Of a stretch of DNA of 7,306 nucleotides, positions 1 through 5,673 are shown piece after piece (the first letter of the stretch is position 1; the number at the start of each line of letters is the position of its first letter). Source of the DNA: Candidatus Gastranaerophilales bacterium. Lineage in GTDB: Bacteria > Cyanobacteriota > Vampirovibrionia > Gastranaerophilales > Gastranaerophilaceae. The DNA lies in contig JAMPIM010000064.1 of assembly GCA_023662705.1 (NCBI GenBank), forward strand, positions 1 to 7,306, written 5' to 3'. Position numbers and translations under genes: made by a program. The notes beneath the pieces are model-generated. The model was not told where the DNA came from and made no database searches. It worked only from the letters and a program-made list of their open reading frames with translations.

Positions 1-338
1 AATTCCTTAATAATTTGAACTTTGCTTTTGAGTGGTTTTAATCGAATAATTCCAAATTGTTCGTGAATCTTCTGAATAGATTTATCTTCCAGAAAGGAAA
101 CGCTCACCGCAGGAACTTTAATACCAATTAACTGCAAGAACAGATAAAGCGTTATGCTGTCTAAACCGCCTACGGATACATGACAATTCAAGTCGCGTTT
201 TCCGCATTCTCGGTAAAATTCCCATGCTCTTATTTCTGCATATGCAACTTTTTGTTCATAGGGTAATTGCTGTTTTACTCGAAAGTAAGTTATCTTCTTA
301 TCTGCTCCTATTGATTCCATTCGTTCTATTACGTTCAT
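1..338 (-). CDS. PAPS-reductase-like PP-loop ATP pyrophosphatase family protein, N-terminal 112 residues (partial)
   Basis: The gene begins with ATG at 338 behind a strong AAAGGAGT ribosome site (346-355) and runs off the left edge with 112 codons visible. Residues 55-61 read SVGGLDS, a good match to the SGGxDS PP-loop that binds the ATP phosphates in the adenine-nucleotide alpha-hydrolase superfamily. The preceding segment (helical, YEQKVAYAEIRAWEFYREC at 27-45) is typical of the PAPS-reductase/DndC-like proteins often found in Firmicutes phages and mobile elements. Known of the family: members either reduce PAPS or only activate a substrate by adenylation. The catalytic C-terminal region is outside the window, so the substrate is unknown. 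The start lies 13 nt beyond the rep stop, and its ribosome site overlaps that stop codon, so it is probably co-transcribed and translationally coupled with rep. Family placement is fairly sure; the function is not. Confidence 0.75.
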   Translation of the reverse strand, partial: MNVIERMESIGADKKITYFRVKQQLPYEQKVAYAEIRAWEFYRECGKRDLNCHVSVGGLDSITLYLFLQLIGIKVPAVSVSFLEDKSIQKIHEQFGIIRLKPLKSKVQIIKE

Positions 339-351
339 TTAAAAAACTCCT

Positions 352-1329
352 TTATAAATTATGTTCAGCAAGAAAAGCAAGAATATTATTGGTGTTAGCC
401 TCATACTTATCTTTTAAAGATTTATACTTGCTGTTCAGTTTCTTGCCTTTGCGAGAATTATTAATATCGGTTAGAAACTGTTCTACACCGACAACGTCGA
501 TATATGTGCTAATAGCTCCGGAGAGCTGATTATTTACGAAGCCGTACAGTTTATCAAAGCTGTAGTTATCGGCAGGTTTATGGAATATACTGCGAGATTC
601 AGCGGATTCAATGAATTTCAGCCAATAAGGTGCAGTATCAAGCACAGAACTGTTGCTTTCATTACTGGTAGGAATAATATACCGCAAGTAATTATTCAGT
701 ACCATGAAATACTTTTTTTCAATAGTATCTTTAAGCTTAAGGAAACCTAAAGCGCACTCTTTTCTTATCTGAATTTCACAGCGTACCCAGTGAGGAACTT
801 TATCTTCAATATGCTGTTCCAGACGTTTATCATATATTCTGATATATACATTTGATTTTTTTGAACCATGATTAACAGATATTCCTTTATTGCCTGTAAT
901 GACTTCCCAATCTTTGAATCTTGAAACATAATTAAGCTTTTGAGTTTCGAAGCACAGCAAAGGCAAATCAAGAACACCGTCAAAATCATCATAAGCAATA
1001 TCAAGTCTTGTGATATTCATTTGACGTTTTTCAGAATCTTCCGAATAATTTTCAAGAATTTCAGCAAACAATCCGTCATAATCTGAACTGCCGTATTTTT
1101 CCCATGCTCGACAGCCTTTGCCGGACATTTCAACACATATGCCCATATCTTCACGACCGTTATAATGTATTGATATACCGTCAAAATAAAGGCGGTCACG
1201 ATAGCCGTAAAAGCCTTTAAGATTTTCAAATTTTAAATCTTGCAAGCCGAGAAATTCAACAATTGATAATTGATTATGTATTTTCGAAGTAAAAGTTATC
1301 CAGTCATAAATTATATAATTATTACTCAT
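352..1329 (-). CDS. Rolling-circle replication initiator, Rep_trans (replication initiation factor) family
   Basis: A 325-residue protein that should nick the double-strand origin and start rolling-circle replication of the phage genome. Residues 105-116 (NITRLDIAYDDF) and 162-171 (YIRIYDKRLE), followed by RCEIQIRK at 183-190, match the conserved core of Rep_trans proteins (pT181-type plasmid Reps and the NicK/Orf20 relaxases of ICEBs1 and Tn916). Candidate nucleophilic tyrosines are Y162 and Y166; which one acts cannot be told by eye. The C-terminus (about 290-325) is lysine-rich. I chose ATG at 1329: an in-frame GTG at 1338 exists, but the nearest AGG would be only 3 nt before it. The ATG overlaps the end of the upstream zinc-protein gene by 8 nt, suggesting coupling. 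Its presumed target, an oriT-like hairpin, lies at 1565-1588 in the same operon leader. Ff phages use an unrelated HUH-type pII, so this is a different replication module. Confidence 0.88.
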   Translation of the reverse strand: MSNNYIIYDWITFTSKIHNQLSIVEFLGLQDLKFENLKGFYGYRDRLYFDGISIHYNGREDMGICVEMSGKGCRAWEKYGSSDYDGLFAEILENYSEDSEKRQMNITRLDIAYDDFDGVLDLPLLCFETQKLNYVSRFKDWEVITGNKGISVNHGSKKSNVYIRIYDKRLEQHIEDKVPHWVRCEIQIRKECALGFLKLKDTIEKKYFMVLNNYLRYIIPTSNESNSSVLDTAPYWLKFIESAESRSIFHKPADNYSFDKLYGFVNNQLSGAISTYIDVVGVEQFLTDINNSRKGKKLNSKYKSLKDKYEANTNNILAFLAEHNL

Positions 1330-1522
1330 TCTCAACACTGCCTATTAAACACTTGTCATCATCAGTATTGTTATTTTTCAACAAACGAGGTATAACGGCA
1401 GAATCAAGATAACGTTTTAAACAATGCACGCACATTGTGCTTTTTATAATTCCAAATTGAAAATATGCAAGTTCTCTGTCTTTTCCGCAAGATGGACAAA
1501 CTCCTGTTTTTACTGTTGCCAT
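1322..1522 (-). CDS. Small zinc-ribbon protein upstream of rep
   Basis: A 66-residue protein with two CxxC knuckles: C9-P-S-C12 and C31-V-H-C34, about 19 residues apart, the layout of a one-zinc ribbon. A basic stretch follows (KRYLDSAVIPRLLK), and a fifth cysteine lies at 58. The start is ATG at 1522; AGGAG at 1534-1538 sits 11 nt upstream, and an in-frame GTG at 1534 overlaps that site and is unlikely. The gene is first after the intergenic hairpins and overlaps the rep start by 8 nt, so it belongs to the replication operon. Zinc ribbons of this size usually bind nucleic acid or protein, so a role as a Rep accessory or as a regulator of replication is plausible but inferred from position alone. 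I do not recognise a named family. Confidence 0.7.
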   Translation of the reverse strand: MATVKTGVCPSCGKDRELAYFQFGIIKSTMCVHCLKRYLDSAVIPRLLKNNNTDDDKCLIGSVENE

Positions 1523-1564
1523 AATTGTTAACACTCCTATTATTTTTATTGTGATTTAGGTTGT

Positions 1565-1588
1565 ACCCCCCTGTTAGCTACAGGGGGT
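1565..1588 (-). other. Probable rolling-circle (double-strand) origin: ICEBs1/Tn916-like nick-site hairpin
   Basis: A 24-bp GC-rich palindrome stands out in AT-rich sequence: stem CCCCCTGT/ACAGGGGG (5 C plus TGT paired to ACA plus 5 G) with a 5-nt loop. On the minus (coding) strand it contains GCTAACAGGGGGGT at 1578-1565, with ACCCCC opening the other arm at 1588-1583. From memory, the oriT of ICEBs1, nicked by the Rep_trans relaxase NicK, has the same right arm and about 20 of 24 identical positions. Because this genome encodes a Rep_trans protein just downstream, the hairpin is the natural nick site. There is no T-run after it on either strand, so it is not a terminator. Homology is recalled rather than computed. 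Confidence 0.65.
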
Positions 1589-1592
1589 TGAA

Positions 1593-1659
1593 CTATCGGA
1601 ACTTCTCCGACAGCCTTTGAGGGAAAGGGGAACCCCTACGGGGACTCCCCTTTCCCCTC
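1593..1659. other. Intergenic hairpin cluster, candidate packaging signal or complementary-strand origin
   Basis: Two further stems lie between the origin hairpin and the ATPase gene. The first pairs 1593-1600 with 1606-1613 (8 bp with one G-U when read as minus-strand RNA/DNA, loop of 5). The second is a long stem pairing 1619-1630 (GAGGGAAAGGGG) with 1647-1659 (one bulged C), topped by an inner CCCC/GGGG stem at 1633-1643. The ATPase stop codon abuts it at 1663. Filamentous phage genomes carry their packaging signal and second-strand origin as hairpins in exactly such an intergenic region, which is the inference here. A T-run at 1660-1664 makes the long stem look like a terminator for plus-strand transcripts, but no plus-strand gene lies to its left. 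Confidence 0.5.
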
Positions 1660-1662
1660 TTT

Positions 1663-2472
1663 TTATCGCCTTCTGCGCATTGACTTCTTGTAATTCTTCT
1701 GACCTTCTTTTGAACCGTCTGTAAATAACGGGTCTACTCCTTGATTTCTCAATATTTCTTCATCTGATAAATATTCAAGTTCTAACAAACCTTGTATAAG
1801 CTCTGTTGTATCGTATAAATGGCGGTATTTATCGGTTTGAATTTTTATGTATGAATCGTATACTCTCGGAACATACATAGGATTTTGAACATACGCTTCA
1901 TACTCTGAAACATCATAGCATACAGCCGTTAGTTTACGGCTGAACGGATGCGGCAAGCTTGCGTTACACTCTGTAACGGTTGCTGAAATGTCTCTTATTT
2001 GTTTATCAAGAAGATTATACCGCTGAACTGTTCCTAAAATCATCATGTGCTTTTTACGGCACTGGCAAAGATGCTGAAATACGGCTTTAGGAACGCTTTT
2101 TTTACCGCTTGAAAAGTCTCGGCTATTAAATAACGTTCCTATCTCGTCTATGAGAATAAGGCTGTTTTTAGGAGCTTTTAGAATATCCTCGGCTGTTTTC
2201 AACGGCAAAATTTTTGTATGTTCCGGAAAATTGGTAAGTTTCAAGTTTGTAACAACGTGCAATTGCGGATATTTTTCACAAAGTTCATAGGCTTTAATTG
2301 TCATAAGACTTGTTTTGCCTTTGCCGAATTTTCCGGTAAACAGATGTATTCCCCAACCGTAGAAAAGACGGTTTTTGCGGTAGAATATGTATACAAGGAA
2401 GTCATAAAAGACATAGAAAAGAAACTCAGGGAAAGCACGTATATTTGCGAATAAAAGTTTAATTATATACAT
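1663..2472 (-). CDS. zot: Zot-type filamentous phage assembly ATPase (pI-like)
   Basis: A 269-residue P-loop ATPase expected at the inner face of the cell membrane, where it would power extrusion and coat assembly of the phage. Walker A is GKFGKGKTS at 47-55, Walker B is LILIDE at 105-110, and ILGTVQ at 145-150 fits the sensor strand of Zot-family proteins. The N-terminus (about residues 3-31) is strongly hydrophobic and aromatic and can form a membrane segment. The C-terminus ends in a basic tail (KKSMRRRR). In Ff pI and Vibrio Zot the membrane segment follows the ATPase domain; here it precedes it, so the topology appears different. ATG at 2472 is one base beyond the stop of the upstream small membrane gene, with an AGG inside that gene's last codons. 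The intergenic hairpins follow its stop directly. This is the hallmark gene that marks the element as an inovirus. Confidence 0.9.
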   Translation of the reverse strand: MYIIKLLFANIRAFPEFLFYVFYDFLVYIFYRKNRLFYGWGIHLFTGKFGKGKTSLMTIKAYELCEKYPQLHVVTNLKLTNFPEHTKILPLKTAEDILKAPKNSLILIDEIGTLFNSRDFSSGKKSVPKAVFQHLCQCRKKHMMILGTVQRYNLLDKQIRDISATVTECNASLPHPFSRKLTAVCYDVSEYEAYVQNPMYVPRVYDSYIKIQTDKYRHLYDTTELIQGLLELEYLSDEEILRNQGVDPLFTDGSKEGQKNYKKSMRRRR

Positions 2473-2473
2473 T

Positions 2474-2665
2474 TCAATGACCTACTTTCAAAAATCCACG
2501 CATAAGCGTGTACAACATCTTTACAAACCACCATATGAACCAGAGTGCAGCTAAGAATTGTAATGCCATGGTAAAGCATTCAAATTCCGTCTCCGGTACG
2601 TAATCAAGATTCACCCCAAGGGATAGAAAAAGCTGATGTATTATGTTCTCTGCGTTCTCCAGCAT
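2474..2665 (-). CDS. Small membrane protein, 63 residues, upstream of the Zot-type ATPase
   Basis: One transmembrane segment is clear at about 31-56 (tryptophan-rich, ALWFIWWFVKML), preceded by an acidic N-terminal part (ENAENII, PETEFE) and followed by a short basic tail (RGFLKVGH). The start is strongly supported: AAAGGAGG lies 9 nt before the ATG at 2665. The gene starts inside the end of the upstream 86-residue gene, overlapping it by 62 nt in another frame, and its stop is one base before the ATPase start. Position suggests a minor virion protein or an assembly partner of the ATPase; no family is recognised. Confidence 0.75.
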   Translation of the reverse strand: MLENAENIIHQLFLSLGVNLDYVPETEFECFTMALQFLAALWFIWWFVKMLYTLMRGFLKVGH

Positions 2666-2864
2666 CTTCGTTAACCTCCTTTTTTTCCTCTTCTTCCACA
2701 GGCTCGTTTAAGTCTGCTTCAAATTGCGAGGGTGTAATATGTACTTTCTCTTCCTTGTCGTGCCACTTCCGGACGTCGGCAAGGAATCTGAACAGTGCGC
2801 ATAACATTGAAAATATAAGCGATAAAATATACAGTGTGAATGCGAATCCTATTAAAGAACCCAT
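2604..2864 (-). CDS. Small membrane protein with acidic tail, 86 residues
   Basis: An N-terminal membrane segment (about 4-28) is followed by a basic patch (FRFLADVRKWHDK) and a long hydrophilic, strongly acidic tail (PVEEEEKKEVNEDAGE, about 55-70). By the positive-inside rule the tail is probably cytoplasmic. The ATG at 2864 has GGAGG 8 nt upstream, immediately after the stop of the 50-residue gene. The last 62 nt also encode, in another frame, the start of the 63-residue gene. A cytoplasmic tail of this kind could contact the ATPase or ssDNA-binding protein during assembly, but that is inference; I recognise no family. Confidence 0.72.
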   Translation of the reverse strand: MGSLIGFAFTLYILSLIFSMLCALFRFLADVRKWHDKEEKVHITPSQFEADLNEPVEEEEKKEVNEDAGERREHNTSAFSIPWGES

Positions 2865-2878
2865 TTTTTATACCTCCA

Positions 2879-3031
2879 TTAATTAAATAAATTTCTGACA
2901 AATGCGAATATTATTCCTAATACCGCCATTGCTATGAGTGCTTGAAGTATCGTGAACGAATAGGGCGAAAAGGTTAGTCGTGTGTTCATCATTCTGATAC
3001 ATAAGTCAAGTACAAGTTTGATGTTTGACAT
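2879..3031 (-). CDS. Small membrane protein, 50 residues, candidate minor coat protein
   Basis: Translating the gap between the flanking genes gives a 50-residue open frame from ATG at 3031 to TAA at 2879. AGGGGGC sits 7 nt before the ATG. Residues 25-46 (TILQALIAMAVLGIIFAF) form one membrane segment, with basic residues on both sides (RMMNTR and VRNLFN). Its stop overlaps the region of the next gene's GGAGG site. The size and single span are like the pVII/pIX-type end-cap proteins of filamentous phages, but there is no sequence motif to prove this. It would be missed by a 60-residue length cut-off. Confidence 0.7.
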   Translation of the reverse strand: MSNIKLVLDLCIRMMNTRLTFSPYSFTILQALIAMAVLGIIFAFVRNLFN

Positions 3032-3043
3032 TTATTAAGCCCC

Positions 3044-3322
3044 CTAACCGACAATATTTGAAATAATGCTGAAAACAATTCTAACAGCAATAACAGCAAA
3101 AGAAAAAGTAACAAGGATGCCTATATATTCATGAGGTTCAAAACTGCCAAAGGCTTTAAAAAGAGTATCAATAAAATTTTCTCCAGTACTCTTTGAAATC
3201 AGATAAGGAAGCTTAAGAAAAATATTAATAAGAGCGTCATAAATACAATTGAAAACAGGTGAAACAATAGTTAAAATTAAATCACCGAGACCCTCAATTA
3301 AATTTTCTGCAACTTCAGCCAT
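3044..3322 (-). CDS. pVI-like minor virion/membrane protein, 92 residues
   Basis: Two hydrophobic spans are visible, about 12-38 (amphipathic, LILTIVSPVFNCIYDALINIF) in part and 67-90, separated by a polar loop containing KSTGENFID and FEPHEY. The N-terminus is acidic. The gene follows the pIII-like gene directly: the ATG at 3322 is one base beyond the pIII stop, and its AAGGAGG site lies within the last pIII codons. In Ff phages gene VI occupies this place after gene III, encodes a small multi-span protein and caps the same virion end. Positional homology is the main argument; sequence similarity to Ff pVI is not apparent. Confidence 0.7.
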   Translation of the reverse strand: MAEVAENLIEGLGDLILTIVSPVFNCIYDALINIFLKLPYLISKSTGENFIDTLFKAFGSFEPHEYIGILVTFSFAVIAVRIVFSIISNIVG

Positions 3323-3323
3323 A

Positions 3324-4886
3324 TTAACGCACCCTCCTTATTATTGCCAGAATCAAAAAAGAAGTTAAAGCTAAGGAAATGACAGAGTAAATATTTGACG
3401 GGAAATAACTCAACGTAGTTGATAAAAAGCCAAAAAATGAACGAATAGTACCAGTTAAAGAAGTAAAAGAAGTTAAACCAAAACCAGAAGAAGAGCCGGG
3501 AGAATCACCAATTCCCCAAGCAGCACCAACATCAGGATGATTATTAGTAGGGTCACCAGTAATTTTTGAATTTGCATCAGAATAATCATTAAAGTTTTTT
3601 GATTTTATAACCGTTTCTCCGGTAACAGGGTCTATATATCCTTTAGACTTCCACCCCTCCATAACCGCTTCGGAAGGATTAGTAAAAACTACATTACCGC
3701 CATATGTGCTATTAGGATTAAATTCAACAGAAAAAGTAATCCAGAAATTAGAAGAGTAAACAAGCTGAATAGATGAATAATCAACATAATAATCAGCGTT
3801 TTCAAAAGCAGATTGACGAGATGCACAGCCGTAATCACATTTAACAGCGTATACAAGAACGTCATATTTAACACCTTTCTGTATTTTCATTTGGTCAAGT
3901 GAAAAATTATGAGTAATTGACGATTTACAACCGACATAATGCCAAGGAACATTAGAAAGCTGTTTTGAACAAGTAAATTTAGAACCCCAATCAGTAAAGG
4001 AAGTATCAGAATGGCTAATAAGAGAATCATAAAAATAATTCCATTCTTCAGACCACCAGACAAACAAAGGATTGGTACGAGTATCATAAACAGAAGAAAC
4101 AGCAGTAGCACCAAGTTCAGAAACAGAATGAAAAGAAAGGGATTCGCCTTGCGGAACTATAGCCATAAGAACTTGGACTCCAAATTTAGAGTTATTACGA
4201 ACGTCTATTGAAAAATTGTTAGATTGAATAGTATGCTCAAAAGTAGAACCCTCAGGCTTATCTAAAGGATTAGAAGATAAAGGCGGAACGTCATTAACAA
4301 TCTTATGGGTAAAATCACATGAGCCTGAAAGATTTGGAGTGAAAATAACATCAATATCCAATTCATTGCTATCAGCTTCAAACATATTAGTCTCAAAAAC
4401 ATTAAAAGAAAAGCCGTCAGTGATGTAAGAAACCTGTTCGCTGTTGTCTCGTACTCTGAAAAGTTCGTTTGTGTTTGAATCGAAAATAAGAGTTTTTGAA
4501 ACGTCATCAGAAGAACCGAGAGAATTAAAATCATAATTAGGCAAAGATTGGTGACCAATATTATAAAGAAAAAAACCACGTCTACCGAGAAAAGAAATAG
4601 TATAAACACCGTTATCTTCTTCAACGCTTATTTCGTCATTATAAATAATAAATTTAGTTTCAATATCATAACTGCCGTCACCTTTTTGCTTATATGTATT
4701 ATACCAAAAATAATACTTTGGGTTGGTCTGTTCAAGAAGCTGTTCTAAAGGATGAACATAAAAAGAAGAACCCTCATAAGGAACAGCATCAGTACTCATA
4801 ATATCCGAAGCATGAACCGAAATAATTGATAAACTGTTCAGAACCAAGCAGAACACAACCGGAATTATCAACAATATTTTTTTCAA
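3324..4886 (-). CDS. pIII-like adsorption/minor coat protein with signal peptide and C-terminal anchor
   Basis: A 520-residue secreted, membrane-anchored protein. The N-terminus is a classic signal peptide (MKKILLIIPVVFCLVLNSLS, probable cleavage after VHA at residue 26). A large extracellular part rich in Tyr, Ser and Asn follows, with five cysteines at 190, 306, 320, 350 and 354 outside the leader. A Gly/Ser-rich linker lies at about 453-482 (GDSPGSSSGFG), and a C-terminal membrane span at about 496-516 ends in RRVR. This leader, receptor-binding region, flexible linker and anchor is the plan of filamentous phage pIII, which binds the receptor and releases the virion from the cell. The start codon is TTG at 4886, set by AGGAGG at 4894-4899 seven nt upstream. 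No ATG lies near a ribosome site. The upstream attenuator hairpin should lower its expression relative to the major coat protein. The receptor cannot be told. Confidence 0.82.
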   Translation of the reverse strand: MKKILLIIPVVFCLVLNSLSIISVHASDIMSTDAVPYEGSSFYVHPLEQLLEQTNPKYYFWYNTYKQKGDGSYDIETKFIIYNDEISVEEDNGVYTISFLGRRGFFLYNIGHQSLPNYDFNSLGSSDDVSKTLIFDSNTNELFRVRDNSEQVSYITDGFSFNVFETNMFEADSNELDIDVIFTPNLSGSCDFTHKIVNDVPPLSSNPLDKPEGSTFEHTIQSNNFSIDVRNNSKFGVQVLMAIVPQGESLSFHSVSELGATAVSSVYDTRTNPLFVWWSEEWNYFYDSLISHSDTSFTDWGSKFTCSKQLSNVPWHYVGCKSSITHNFSLDQMKIQKGVKYDVLVYAVKCDYGCASRQSAFENADYYVDYSSIQLVYSSNFWITFSVEFNPNSTYGGNVVFTNPSEAVMEGWKSKGYIDPVTGETVIKSKNFNDYSDANSKITGDPTNNHPDVGAAWGIGDSPGSSSGFGLTSFTSLTGTIRSFFGFLSTTLSYFPSNIYSVISLALTSFLILAIIRRVR

Positions 4887-4887
4887 T

Positions 4888-4916
4888 AAAAAACCTCCTA
4901 ACTAAAAGTCAGGAGG
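4888..4916 (-). terminator. Rho-independent terminator/attenuator that embeds the pIII ribosome site
   Basis: On the minus strand CCTCCTGACT (4916-4907), loop TTT, AGTTAGGAGG (4903-4894) pair over 10 positions with one mismatch, and TTTTTT (4893-4888) follows at once. This is a terminator between the major coat gene and the pIII-like gene. The 3' arm contains the AGGAGG of the TTG start at 4886, so the folded stem would also hide that ribosome site. Ff phages likewise have a terminator after gene VIII that limits gene III expression. Confidence 0.8.
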
Positions 4917-4977
4917 AAAGAACCGGAAGCAATGGCAGTCTGCCCCCTGCCCTTTTTTATTTTAAATAAATGCATGA

Positions 4978-5148
4978 CTATGAACGTCTGTGAGTAAGCC
5001 TAAAGAAAAGACCAAGACCGCCAGCGGCAAGGGACATTCCGACAAAGCACATTGCAACAGGGTTTCCCGTAGCCATTGTAACAGCACTGTTAAAAACGGT
5101 TGTTACATTTGCGAGAGCATCTGCAATCATGTTCGTAGCTCCTTCCAT
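4978..5148 (-). CDS. Major coat protein (pVIII-like), 56 residues
   Basis: Found by translating the gap between the ssDNA-binding and pIII-like genes: ATG at 5148 to TAG at 4978, with AAAGGAG (5159-5165) 10 nt upstream. The protein has a small-residue-rich amphipathic N-terminal helix with acidic residues (E2, D10), a membrane span at about 31-50 (VAMCFVGMSLAAGGLGLFF) rich in Gly/Ala/Ser, and a basic end (RLTHRRS). Acidic outside, hydrophobic middle and basic inside is the signature of filamentous phage major coat proteins, whose C-terminus lines the DNA. No cleavable leader is evident, unlike Ff pVIII; insertion could be direct, as for Pf3. A terminator-like stem 60 nt downstream would favour abundant short transcripts of this gene. 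It is too short for a 60-residue gene filter. Confidence 0.82.
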   Translation of the reverse strand: MEGATNMIADALANVTTVFNSAVTMATGNPVAMCFVGMSLAAGGLGLFFRLTHRRS

Positions 5149-5179
5149 AATTAATTTACTCCTTTCAAGTATGTATATT

Positions 5180-5201
5180 ATAACAGCCGTTCAGCTGTTA
5201 T
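5180..5201 (-). promoter_or_regulatory. Intercistronic hairpin between ssDNA-binding and coat genes
   Basis: ATAACAGC (5180-5187) pairs perfectly with GCTGTTAT (5194-5201) around a 6-nt loop; the stop codon of the ssDNA-binding gene (5198-5200) lies in the stem. There is no T-run after it, so it is probably not a terminator. It could stabilise the processed coat-protein mRNA or block 3' decay; this is inferred from structure alone. Confidence 0.45.
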
Positions 5202-5518
5202 TTACTGTTTACAGGCTTAAAGCCTACTACGGCAAGTACTCCGTTTCTCGGAGCGTACTGGAATTCAACAGGTTTATTGATTAACGTTTTAAGAACATTA
5301 TCAACATTAGTATCATTATCAGTAATGTTAAGATAACGTGCTAAATCGGTTCTTTTAATCTTTTCTTCAAAGGGAGCGAAGCCGATGTGCGTTCCGTCAG
5401 AACCTACGTCAGTTATGCAACGAATTACTCTGTTGGAGTATTCCACAAGTTCGCCAGTGTCCTTACTTGGAAATGAACCGACTTTAATTTCAAAGCCTAT
5501 TAATATTGTTTGTGCCAT
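5198..5518 (-). CDS. Probable single-stranded DNA-binding protein (pV-like)
   Basis: A 106-residue, soluble protein that alternates hydrophobic and polar residues as in a beta-barrel: ILIGFEIKVG (5-14), VEYSNRVIRCITDV (27-40), then a helical middle (KIKRTDLARYLN) and a C-terminal beta pair (KPVEFQYAPRNGVLAVVGFKPV, in two strands). Size, composition and position as the first gene before the major coat protein fit the pV-type ssDNA-binding proteins that coat the viral strand before packaging. No family motif is certain, so this rests on plan and position. I chose ATG at 5518, with GGGGAG (5531-5536) 12 nt upstream; an in-frame TTG at 5584 has no ribosome site and would add a charged low-complexity extension. 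A 150-nt leader with alternative stems precedes it. Confidence 0.6.
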   Translation of the reverse strand: MAQTILIGFEIKVGSFPSKDTGELVEYSNRVIRCITDVGSDGTHIGFAPFEEKIKRTDLARYLNITDNDTNVDNVLKTLINKPVEFQYAPRNGVLAVVGFKPVNSK

Positions 5519-5530
5519 GATTTTTTCTTT

Positions 5531-5587
5531 CTCCCCTGTCGGTTTTGGGGTTACCGTATTTTTTTGTTGAAGCTCCGACACCAAAAC
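5531..5587 (-). promoter_or_regulatory. Leader with overlapping alternative stems at the ribosome site of the structural operon
   Basis: In the minus-strand RNA, GTTTTGG (5587-5581) then TGTCGG (5580-5575) can pair with CCAAAAC (5548-5542) then CCGACA (5542-5537). The order A-B-A'-B' means the two stems of 7 and 6 bp are either mutually exclusive or form a pseudoknot. The second overlaps the GGGGAG ribosome site (5536-5531). This is a possible translational switch for the ssDNA-binding gene. No known riboswitch is recognised. Confidence 0.35.
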
Positions 5588-5673
5588 GAATTTGATTCAC
5601 AGCGTTAGCTTTTGAAAATCTTATTCGCTCCGGTGTGGGTTGCTTCTTAGATAAGTTTTCTTATCTTGATTAC

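Noticed and set aside
224..529. Plus-strand 101-residue frame across the rep end
   Set aside because: It lies opposite the PP-loop gene and rep, has no ribosome site and leucine-rich composition typical of an antisense shadow.
1330..1338. GTG start for Rep at 1338
   Set aside because: The only purine-rich site is 3 nt before it; ATG at 1329 has better spacing.
4262..4624. A 120-residue hydrophobic frame inside the pIII-like gene
   Set aside because: It is an out-of-frame shadow of the 520-residue gene, which has a signal peptide, anchor and ribosome site; the shadow has no ribosome site.
4934..4960. GGCAG/CTGCC stem followed by T6 on the plus strand, a possible terminator
   Set aside because: The stem is only 5 bp with an 8-nt loop and no plus-strand gene lies to its left; kept out as weak.
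5519..5584. TTG start adding 22 residues to the ssDNA-binding protein
   Set aside because: No ribosome site precedes it, and the region forms the structured leader with a ribosome site before ATG 5518.
5625..5650. Short similarity (CCGGTGTG and GCTTCTT words) to the reverse complement of about 6680-6705
   Set aside because: Two 7-8 nt words at different spacing could be chance.
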